8,946 bases of DNA from Candidatus Glassiibacteriota bacterium (GTDB lineage Bacteria > Gemmatimonadota > Glassbacteria > GWA2-58-10), in the NCBI GenBank assembly GCA_030604975.1, contig JAUVUV010000064.1, positions 1 to 8,946 of the forward strand, in the 5' to 3' direction. Positions 1 to 5,251 of the stretch are shown piece by piece. The notes beneath the pieces were generated by a model. The model had not been told where the DNA came from and made no database searches. It was given only the letters and a program-made list of their open reading frames with translations. How positions within the stretch are numbered: the first letter of the stretch is position 1; the number at the start of each line of letters is the position of its first letter. The translations under genes and the position numbers were made by a program.

Positions 1-3
1 TAC

Positions 4-477
4 ATGCAGAATAAATTCAGTCCGTATGAAGTGTTTAAACAGCAGATGAAGCAGATCACAAGGGAATTGATGGAACTCGGCTATACTTTGGAAGAAATTT
101 CCAGGGGAATAAACGCTTACCTTCTTCAGCTTGAACCGCAAGGCTCGGATGTGCGCTATCGGGAAAAGTACTTTCAGCGGGTGAAGTCCTTCCGTATCCT
201 CGACCGGAGCGAAAGCCGTTATATCGGCAGGGACGCCTACGGCTACCTGTGCCTGATGCGTGGCCTGAGCCTGATCAACGAGGAAGAAACCGAGGAACTT
301 ATCGATTATATTACTGATCATAAAATCGAGGTGGAAAACGGCGAGCAGCTGCAGTCGGTGATGATGGCCCTGGTGCTGGACGATGACGAGGAAGAGGATG
401 TTTTTCTCACCGAAGACAGGGACCAGAAAGGTAAACCTCTGCTCCGGCGCAATTTTCGCAATAGGCGTTTACATTGA
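4..477 (+). CDS. smg: Smg / DUF494 family protein
   Basis: A 157-residue protein of the Smg (DUF494) family, whose molecular function is not established. From memory of E. coli Smg, the helical segment around residues 17-43 (ITRELMELGYTLEEI) matches the family's 'dL..aGF..edI..al.wL' region. The RILDRSESRYIG stretch followed by GYLCLMRGLSLINEEETEELID matches the family's 'RIYTPEE...[20 protein letters not shown]' part. The tail is acidic (DDDEEEED around residue 127) and then basic (RRNFRNRR at the end), with no signal peptide or membrane segment. The ATG lies three bases from the window edge and the preceding codon (TAC) is open, so the true start may be upstream; E. coli Smg has roughly ten more residues before the first conserved helix. 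The next gene is topA, a neighbour it also has in Proteobacteria, but a terminator separates the two here. Family assignment is good; the start is uncertain. Confidence 0.75.
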   Translation: MQNKFSPYEVFKQQMKQITRELMELGYTLEEISRGINAYLLQLEPQGSDVRYREKYFQRVKSFRILDRSESRYIGRDAYGYLCLMRGLSLINEEETEELIDYITDHKIEVENGEQLQSVMMALVLDDDEEEDVFLTEDRDQKGKPLLRRNFRNRRLH

Positions 478-487
478 TTAGTCCGGG

Positions 488-522
488 CAGCCATTCGCTC
501 CGGGGCAAATTGGAGCGGGCTG
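488..522 (+). repeat. bulged hairpin just after smg
   Basis: CAGCC (488-492) and CGCTCC (496-501) pair with GGAGCG (512-517) and GGCTG (518-522). This gives an 11-bp GC-rich stem with a 3-base bulge (ATT, 493-495) and a 10-base loop. It starts 11 bases after the smg stop. No T-run follows, so alone it is not a classic intrinsic terminator. It could stabilise the 3' end of the mRNA or assist the terminator 46 bases further on. Confidence 0.45.
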
Positions 523-567
523 GAAGGCGCAATTACTTAATTCCGGTTGCCTGATAAAGTCCCAATC

Positions 568-602
568 CTGCCGGCTATCCGCCTGGGCTGTCGGCAGTTT
601 TT
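568..602 (+). terminator. Rho-independent terminator after smg
   Basis: CTGCCGGC (568-575) pairs with GTCGGCAG (590-597), an 8-bp stem with one G-U pair and a 14-base loop, followed directly by TTTTT (598-602). It lies 90 bases past the smg stop and 116 bases before topA, so it probably ends the transcript that carries smg and leaves topA to its own promoter. Confidence 0.65.
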
Positions 603-614
603 GTTGCACATCGC

Positions 615-620
615 TATAAT
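615..620 (+). promoter_or_regulatory. possible topA -10 box (TATAAT)
   Basis: A perfect TATAAT hexamer lies just after the terminator and 97 bases before the topA start. At 17-18 bases upstream there is only TCGGCA or CGGCAG, inside the terminator's 3' arm, which is a poor -35. The position suits a topA promoter, but the evidence is a single hexamer. Confidence 0.3.
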
Positions 621-717
621 TCGTGCATCTTTATTGAGAGATTTCGGCACGATAGGCAGTGGCGGATAAATCGATTTGGCGGTTTGGAAATATTTACCGG
701 ATCAGTAAGGAGTATTT

Positions 718-3069
718 ATGGGCAAAAAGCTGGTTATTGTAGAATCTCCGGCAAAGGCTAAAACCCTGAGCAGGTATCTCGGCAAGGATTACGAGGTCAA
801 GGCCTCAATGGGCCATGTTATCGATCTGCCCCAGAAAGAATTGGGAGTTGACCTGCAAAAAGATTTCAAGCCGAAATATGAGGTTATCCGGGGCAAGAAA
901 AAAATTGTCAATGACCTTAAACGGGCAGCCAGGGATGCCGCCGATGTGTACCTCGCCCCGGACCCGGACCGTGAGGGTGAAGCGATCGCCTGGCATCTGG
1001 CTCACCTTCTCGGCAAAGACGATAACCAGATTCACCGTGTTTCGTTCAACGAGATCACCAGGAACGCCGTTCTGGAGGCGATGGCCCATCCAGAGCATCT
1101 CAACAAGAGCCTTTTCGAAGCTCAGCAGGCCAGGCGGATACTCGACAGGCTCGTGGGCTACAAGATCAGTCCCCTGCTCTGGAAAGTTGTCCGGAGCGGT
1201 CTGTCTGCAGGCAGGGTCCAGTCAGTGGCTGTGCGGATGGTCTGCGAAAGGGAAAATGAGATCCGGGCATACAGGAAAAAAGAATACTGGAGTATCGTGA
1301 CCGAGCTGCTCACCCCCAGGTCGGAGAAAGTGAGCGCGAAGCTGTGGAGTGTCGGCGGCGACAGGCTGGTCACCCGACCGGATACCGAGGCCGAGCGCAA
1401 GGACCGCTTCTGGATAAAAGATGAAAAAACAGCCGAACAGATAGCCGCTGAACTGCGCAATGTGCCCCGGTTCCAGGTTACCGAGGTCGAGCGCAAAGAG
1501 AAAAAACGCAATGCCCCGCCGCCGTTTATCACCAGCACCATGCAGCGTGAGGCGGCGGTAAGATTCGGCTGGCCGGCCAGAAAAACGATGCGGGTGGCCC
1601 AGACTCTTTACGAAGGCGTGGAAATAGGGGCAGAGGGCGCGGTGGGCCTGATAACCTACATGCGAACCGATTCCACCCGCCTGGCCGAGTCTGCTCTGGC
1701 TGAGGTGCGAAAGCTTATCTCAGCCGAATATGGCGCAGAATACCTCCCCAAATCTCCAAAAAGGTTCGCCAGATCCAAGGGCAAGGTGCAGGACGCCCAT
1801 GAGGCCGTCCGGCCGACCTCGGCTTTTCGCAATCCCGGCCAGATGGAGCCTTTTCTGGACAAAGACCAGGCTAATCTGTACCGGCTCATCTGGTCACGTT
1901 TCCTGGCCTGCCAGATGACATCTGCAATTTACGACCAGACAACAGTCGATATCCAGGCCGGCATCCGGTTCGTCCTTCGCGCCATAGGCAGTGTTATGCG
2001 TTTCCCGGGTTTTACAGCCGTCTATATCGACCGCCTCGATCCCAACACTGTTCAGGGCGAGGCGAATAATGGTGAAAGCACTCTTCTTCCGGAAATGAAC
2101 ACAGGCGAGCTGCTGGACCTGGAGAAAGTGACACCCCGCCAGCATTTTACCCAGCCCCCTCCGCGATTCACGGAAAGCTCGCTTATCCGGGAACTCGAGG
2201 CCAACGGAATCGGTCGGCCGTCGACTTATGCGGCTATCATGAGTACAGTTCTGGACAAAGAGTATGTCGAACGGGTCAAGGGAGTGCTGAAACCCACTGA
2301 CCTGGGTTTTGCCGTGAACGGCCTGCTGGTGGAAAGATTCCCGAACATTCTCAACGTGAAATTTACCGCCCAAATGGAAAGCATGCTGGACGAGGTCGAG
2401 GAAGGGCACATGGATTGGCTGAAAGTGCTTAAGAATTTCTACGGAGATTTCTCCCAGGCTCTCGAGGCTGCACAAAGAGACCGCAAAAAGCTGGTTGTGA
2501 AAACTGATGTCGACTGCGATATTTGCGGCTCAAAGATGGTGATCCGCTGGAGCCGTCACGGAGCGTTCCTTGGCTGTTCGAATTTTCCGCAATGTAAGAA
2601 TATCAAGCAGTTCGAGCGTGACGACGGGGGCAATATCCGGATAGTCGAGGAAAAAGTAAGCGATGTGGTATGCGATAAGTGCGGCAGCCAGATGGTTAAT
2701 AAAAACGGGCGTTACGGGCCTTTTCTTGCCTGCTCCAACTACCCCAGGTGCAACAATATCAAACCTCTCTCCACCGGTGTCCCCTGTCCGCGTGAAGGCT
2801 GCCACGGCGAATTGGTGAAAAAAAAGACCCGGCGGGGAAAAGTGTTTTACAGTTGCACCAATTACCCGAAATGCGACTTCGCCACGTGGGACAGGCCGCT
2901 TAATATCTCCTGCCCGAATTGCGGGACGATGCCACTGTATGAAAAAACTTACCGCAACGGAAGAGACAAGGTTAAACACTGCGCCTCCTGCAAAATGAAA
3001 TTCAGCGACGAAGACCTGATGACAGCCTCAGCCGCTGAAAGCTCAGATGACTCGGCCAAGAGCACCTGA
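718..3069 (+). CDS. topA: DNA topoisomerase I (type IA)
   Basis: Relaxes negatively supercoiled DNA by cutting one strand through a 5'-phosphotyrosine link and passing the other strand through. The N-terminal TOPRIM domain has KLVIVESPAKAKTL with the conserved Glu9, and DPDREGE with the metal-binding Asp82, Asp84 and Glu86. The active-site Tyr314 sits in GLITYMRTDSTR (Tyr319 in E. coli). The GIGRPSTYA motif of type IA enzymes follows further on. The C-terminus carries four Cys4 zinc fingers: C600/C603/C620/C626, C652/C655/C672/C678, C690/C695/C713/C719 and C732/C735/C755/C758. These bind single-stranded DNA and help strand passage in this family. At 783 residues it is within the family range (E. 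coli has 865). AAGGAG (707-712) lies five bases before the ATG, which fixes the start. I see no convincing intrinsic terminator right after the gene. Identification is certain. Confidence 0.98.
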   Translation: MGKKLVIVESPAKAKTLSRYLGKDYEVKASMGHVIDLPQKELGVDLQKDFKPKYEVIRGKKKIVNDLKRAARDAADVYLAPDPDREGEAIAWHLAHLLGKDDNQIHRVSFNEITRNAVLEAMAHPEHLNKSLFEAQQARRILDRLVGYKISPLLWKVVRSGLSAGRVQSVAVRMVCERENEIRAYRKKEYWSIVTELLTPRSEKVSAKLWSVGGDRLVTRPDTEAERKDRFWIKDEKTAEQIAAELRNVPRFQVTEVERKEKKRNAPPPFITSTMQREAAVRFGWPARKTMRVAQTLYEGVEIGAEGAVGLITYMRTDSTRLAESALAEVRKLISAEYGAEYLPKSPKRFARSKGKVQDAHEAVRPTSAFRNPGQMEPFLDKDQANLYRLIWSRFLACQMTSAIYDQTTVDIQAGIRFVLRAIGSVMRFPGFTAVYIDRLDPNTVQGEANNGESTLLPEMNTGELLDLEKVTPRQHFTQPPPRFTESSLIRELEANGIGRPSTYAAIMSTVLDKEYVERVKGVLKPTDLGFAVNGLLVERFPNILNVKFTAQMESMLDEVEEGHMDWLKVLKNFYGDFSQALEAAQRDRKKLVVKTDVDCDICGSKMVIRWSRHGAFLGCSNFPQCKNIKQFERDDGGNIRIVEEKVSDVVCDKCGSQMVNKNGRYGPFLACSNYPRCNNIKPLSTGVPCPREGCHGELVKKKTRRGKVFYSCTNYPKCDFATWDRPLNISCPNCGTMPLYEKTYRNGRDKVKHCASCKMKFSDEDLMTASAAESSDDSAKST

Positions 3070-3179
3070 TTGAGCAATTGAAATTTCTTCACTCACCTTA
3101 ACAAATTTAAAAAAGCCAGTTGATGTATTCGCCTCTTCCAGGTAATTCTCGCTATCAGTCGATGTTCCGTCGCATGTTG

Positions 3180-3212
3180 TTTTTACCCTGACTCAATAGT
3201 GCCCGGTAAAAA
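3180..3212. repeat. inverted repeat, 8-bp arms
   Basis: TTTTTACC (3180-3187) and GGTAAAAA (3205-3212) are perfectly complementary, with a 17-base spacer. The stem is AT-rich and therefore weak. It is the first of the dyads in this gap. Confidence 0.4.
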
Positions 3213-3220
3213 TGGTTTAT

Positions 3221-3243
3221 GAATTAAGAATTGTTCTTAATTC
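3221..3243. repeat. perfect palindrome, 10-bp arms, 3-base centre
   Basis: GAATTAAGAA (3221-3230) and TTCTTAATTC (3234-3243) are exact reverse complements around TTG. It could be a hairpin in RNA or a symmetric protein-binding site in DNA. No T-run follows on either strand, so it does not look like a terminator. Confidence 0.6.
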
Positions 3244-3248
3244 AGGCA

Positions 3249-3326
3249 GTTGCAGAAAGGTAATGCAACAGGGATTGATGAAAGGAATATGTTTATATTC
3301 TTTGAGGTGCTCGGTTTCTCTGTTGC
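3249..3326. other. nested and alternative hairpins, possible structured RNA
   Basis: GCAACAGGGA (3265-3274) can pair with TCTCTGTTGC (3317-3326), 10 bp with one G-U. This stem encloses a second hairpin in which AAGGAATAT (3282-3290) pairs with ATATTCTTT (3295-3303), 9 bp with one G-U and a GTTT loop. A competing short hairpin, GTTGCA (3249-3254) with TGCAAC (3264-3269), uses bases of the long stem, so the two folds exclude each other. This shape could belong to a structured RNA or a switch-like leader, but AT-rich DNA also produces such pairings by chance. It matches no RNA family that I recognise. Confidence 0.3.
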
Positions 3327-3338
3327 GGCCCGAAAAAA

Positions 3339-3368
3339 CTTTTGGTTACTTTTGGTTACAAAAGTAAC
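3339..3368. repeat. tandem 10-mer plus perfect palindrome (REP-like)
   Basis: CTTTTGGTTA occurs twice in tandem (3339-3348 and 3349-3358). Overlapping it, GTTACTTTTG (3345-3354) and CAAAAGTAAC (3359-3368) form an exact 10-bp inverted repeat with a GTTA centre. Palindromes built on GTTACTTTT/AAAAGTAAC are, to my recollection, common intergenic repeats in several bacterial groups. The palindrome ends seven bases before a TATAAT box, so an operator role is also possible. Confidence 0.55.
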
Positions 3369-3375
3369 ATGAAAA

Positions 3376-3381
3376 TATAAT
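3376..3381 (+). promoter_or_regulatory. TATAAT hexamer next to palindrome
   Basis: A perfect -10 hexamer. The best -35 at 17-18 bases is TGGTTA or TTGGTT (three of six matches each), lying inside the palindrome at 3345-3368. If used, transcription would start near 3388 and run through the inverted repeat at 3420-3460 towards xerC. Confidence 0.2.
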
Positions 3382-3419
3382 CTTTTTCTTTCTGCCTATT
3401 AGTTAACCCGACATTACTG

Positions 3420-3463
3420 ACCCTGACTATCTTTTGAATCCTAATTTTCTCCGTCAGGGTTTT
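3420..3463 (+). terminator. weak terminator-like inverted repeat
   Basis: ACCCTGAC (3420-3427) and GTCAGGGT (3453-3460) are perfectly complementary 8-bp arms followed by TTT. The 25-base loop is long for an intrinsic terminator and the T-run is short. It could end readthrough from topA, or transcription from the TATAAT at 3376. ACCCTGACT also occurs as a direct copy at 3185-3193, which hints at a repeated element rather than a simple terminator. Confidence 0.3.
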
Positions 3464-3492
3464 ACAATCTCCCTTTTAAGTTAGAAAATATA

Positions 3493-3521
3493 TGGATACC
3501 TTTAAAAAAAATTGTTATAAT
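3493..3521 (+). promoter_or_regulatory. candidate promoter of xerC (and hslVU)
   Basis: TGGATA (3493-3498, four of six matches to TTGACA) is separated by 17 bases from a perfect TATAAT (3516-3521). The expected start near 3528 would leave a leader of about 110 bases before the xerC ATG. It lies after the last inverted repeat and is the best general (sigma-70-type) promoter I see for the xerC-hslVU group. Confidence 0.4.
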
Positions 3522-3637
3522 AAATTTTAACTCCCGAATAAAGCCTTTTAAAGGATGGCTGTGTCCGACAAGCAAGGTTCCGGCATAAAAAATGCAGTTC
3601 TCTGGAAACAGAGCAATTTCAGGAGAAAGCCGGGGGA

Positions 3638-4540
3638 ATGCAAACGAAAATCAAGGAATTTCTCAAGCATCTGAGCCTGAGACGAAATTACTCTCAGCAT
3701 ACTGTTGCCGCTTACGGCAGGGACCTGGCCGAGTTCTGCGCCTTTCTCGCGGACTACCGGGGTGAGGAGCATTTAGATATCAGGTGTCTTGACCGGCTTG
3801 AGGTGCGAAGCTACCTGGCCTGGCTTGCCAGGAAAAACCGGGCCAAAACCACGATCAACCGCAAGCTGGCGGCAGTCAAGGGGTTCACTGCATATCTTCT
3901 CCGTACTGGTGAACTCGAGGCGGACCCGGCAGGCTCTGTGGTGTCGCTCAAAACCGAGCACCGCCACCCGGAGTATTTTACCAGGGAACAGGCTGGAAAG
4001 CTTCTGGACGCAGTGGATGGGAGCACCTGCCGTGAATTGTGCATGAAAGCAGTACTCGAGCTTTTTTACAGCTCCGGTCTCCGTCTGAGCGAACTTACCG
4101 GCCTGGATCTGGCTGATTACGACCCCGCTCGCCGTCAGGTACTGGTGCTGGGCAAGGGGTCGAAAGAACGGATCGTCCCGGTCGGAAGGGTGGCTGCCGA
4201 AGCGATTTCCAGGTATCTGGATAAAAGGGAAAGGAAATTTGGCGCATATTGCTCAGGCGATCCTCTATTTGTAGGCTCAAAGGGTAAAAGAATCCTCCAG
4301 CGACAGGTACAGCGTTTCGTGCTGGAGGCCTGCCGCCGGGCCGGGGATTCGCGCATGATGGGGCCTCACGCCTTGCGCCACAGCTTTGCAACCCACATGC
4401 TCGAAGCCGGGGCCGACCTTTTGTCAATTGCAGAAATGCTGGGGCATGCTAGCCTTTCTACCACCCAGAAATACACTCACCTCACCGTTGATCGGCTGAA
4501 AAAAGTCTACCGGCAGGCCCATCCCAGAAGCGGTTCATAA
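3638..4540 (+). CDS. xerC: tyrosine recombinase XerC
   Basis: A 300-residue site-specific tyrosine recombinase. XerC acts with XerD at the dif site to resolve chromosome dimers at division. Residues 1 to about 95 form the N-terminal SAM-like DNA-binding domain (NYSQHTVAAYGRDL, then TTINRKLAAVKGF). The catalytic domain carries the full set: Arg149 (SGLRLSEL), Lys173 (GKGSKER), His244 and Arg247 (HALRHSFATH), His270 (LGHASLS) and the nucleophile Tyr279 (TTQKYTH). Spacing matches E. coli XerC (148, 172, 240, 243, 266, 275) closely. AGGAG (3621-3625) lies 12 bases before the ATG. XerC rather than XerD is chosen because topA precedes it and hslVU follows, the classic xerC context; sequence alone would leave some doubt. 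An integron or phage integrase is unlikely, since there are no att-like repeats or cargo genes. Confidence 0.92.
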   Translation: MQTKIKEFLKHLSLRRNYSQHTVAAYGRDLAEFCAFLADYRGEEHLDIRCLDRLEVRSYLAWLARKNRAKTTINRKLAAVKGFTAYLLRTGELEADPAGSVVSLKTEHRHPEYFTREQAGKLLDAVDGSTCRELCMKAVLELFYSSGLRLSELTGLDLADYDPARRQVLVLGKGSKERIVPVGRVAAEAISRYLDKRERKFGAYCSGDPLFVGSKGKRILQRQVQRFVLEACRRAGDSRMMGPHALRHSFATHMLEAGADLLSIAEMLGHASLSTTQKYTHLTVDRLKKVYRQAHPRSGS

Positions 4541-4568
4541 TTGACTGCTTGCGGTGAGAGATAACAAT
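4541..4568 (+). promoter_or_regulatory. possible sigma-70-type promoter after xerC
   Basis: TTGACT (4541-4546, five of six) is followed after 16 bases by AACAAT (4563-4568, four of six), right after the xerC stop. It could give hslVU its own housekeeping transcript. The -10 is weak. Confidence 0.22.
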
Positions 4569-4623
4569 CAATTAATATTAAGTGGTTGGCTCTGGAAATT
4601 TGCAGGGAAGCTTGCTGAATCGC

Positions 4624-4651
4624 CCTTGAATCAGATTTTCAGCCCTTTAAT
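4624..4651 (+). promoter_or_regulatory. heat-shock (sigma-32-like) promoter candidate for hslVU
   Basis: CCTTGAAT (4624-4631) matches the sigma-32 -35 core CTTGAA. After 11 bases comes CCCTTTAAT (4643-4651), a partial match to the CCCCATnT -10. In E. coli hslVU is a sigma-32 operon, and the position (about 34 bases before the hslV ATG) is right. Whether this organism has sigma-32 is unknown, so this is inference from motif and context. Confidence 0.35.
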
Positions 4652-4684
4652 ACGCTGCATAGCGCGTGAGGACATTCTGGTCAA

Positions 4685-5230
4685 ATGAGTAAATCAAACT
4701 TTGTCTATCATAGTACAACGATCCTCTCAGTTCGCAAAGCCGGCCGTATGGCCCTGGGGGGTGACGGCCAGGTTACGTTCGGTGATACAGTGCTCAAGGC
4801 TGGCGCAAAAAAAGTGCGCCCCCTTCAGGAGGGCAAGGTGCTCGCAGGTTTTGCCGGTTCGGTGGCCGACGCCTTGACCCTGTTCGAGAAGTTCGAGGCC
4901 AAGATCAAGGACCACCCCGCCAACCTTCCCCGAGCCGCAGTGGAGCTGGCCAAGGAATGGCGCACTGACAAATACCTTCGGCGCCTGGAGGCCCAGCTTG
5001 CCGTGGCCGACAGCAGCCACAGTTTTATTATCAGTGGAAACGGGGATGTAATCGAGCCGGATGACGGGATAGTGGCGATCGGCTCAGGCGGTCCGCTGGC
5101 CCTTGCCGCTGCTCGCGCGCTGCTGGCATATACGGAGCTCGGTGCGAAAGAGGTCGTGGAAAAAGCGCTCGAAATCACGGCTGATATCTGTATCTACACT
5201 AACCGGGAAATCACAGTACTGGAACTTTAA
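4685..5230 (+). CDS. hslV: HslV (ClpQ), proteolytic subunit of HslUV protease
   Basis: The peptidase of the two-component ATP-dependent HslUV protease: a double ring of HslV capped by HslU rings, degrading misfolded and regulatory proteins in the cytoplasm. It is an N-terminal-nucleophile (Ntn) hydrolase related to proteasome beta subunits. The STTILSVR motif places the nucleophile at Thr11, so residues 1-10 would be a propeptide removed on maturation (E. coli removes only Met). Other active-site elements are present: Asp27 in GDGQVTFGD, Lys43 in AKKVRPL (Lys33 of the mature E. coli numbering) and Ser134 in GSGG. Length (181 residues) is normal. GAGGA (4668-4672) lies 12 bases before the ATG. 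The gene ends 21 bases before hslU, with which it is surely co-transcribed. Confidence 0.97.
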   Translation: MSKSNFVYHSTTILSVRKAGRMALGGDGQVTFGDTVLKAGAKKVRPLQEGKVLAGFAGSVADALTLFEKFEAKIKDHPANLPRAAVELAKEWRTDKYLRRLEAQLAVADSSHSFIISGNGDVIEPDDGIVAIGSGGPLALAAARALLAYTELGAKEVVEKALEITADICIYTNREITVLEL

Positions 5231-5251
5231 TGTTCAGGGGTTAATGCACAA

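Larger units (their letters stand above)
3070..3637. other. 568-base AT-rich gap rich in inverted repeats
   Basis: No open reading frame with a recognisable product occupies this gap on either strand. The one minus-strand frame reaching into it mostly overlaps xerC antisense and resembles nothing I know. The DNA is visibly AT-richer than the genes beside it. Bases 3070-3179 show no clear element. From 3180 to 3460 there are seven inverted repeats (listed separately), and two TATAAT hexamers occur at 3376 and 3516. In Bacillus subtilis, trmFO sits between topA and xerC; I find no remnant of it here. Confidence 0.8.

Noticed and set aside
1894..2475. Minus-strand open frame of 193 codons inside topA
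   Set aside because: Antisense shadow of the topA coding frame; its protein has no familiar features.
3221..3368. The palindromes upstream of xerC as a dif-like recombination site
   Set aside because: dif sites have two 11-base arms around a 6-8 base centre with recognisable XerC and XerD half-sites (e.g. TTATGTTAAA). These palindromes have 10-base arms with 3-4 base centres and no such half-site.
3070..3637. A known RNA gene (tRNA, 6S, SRP RNA, RNase P RNA, tmRNA) in the gap
   Set aside because: None of the conserved cores of these RNAs can be recognised on either strand.
3548..3772. Minus-strand open frame of 74 codons overlapping the xerC start
   Set aside because: It lies mostly antisense to a certain gene, has no recognisable motif and has no clear ribosome site.
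3638..4540. The tyrosine recombinase as an integrase of a mobile element
   Set aside because: Its length, catalytic spacing and position before hslVU fit core XerC; there is no adjacent tRNA, att repeat, excisionase or cargo.
4653..4664. CGCT-GCAT-AGCG hairpin in the hslV leader
   Set aside because: A 4-bp stem is expected by chance and has no partner structure.
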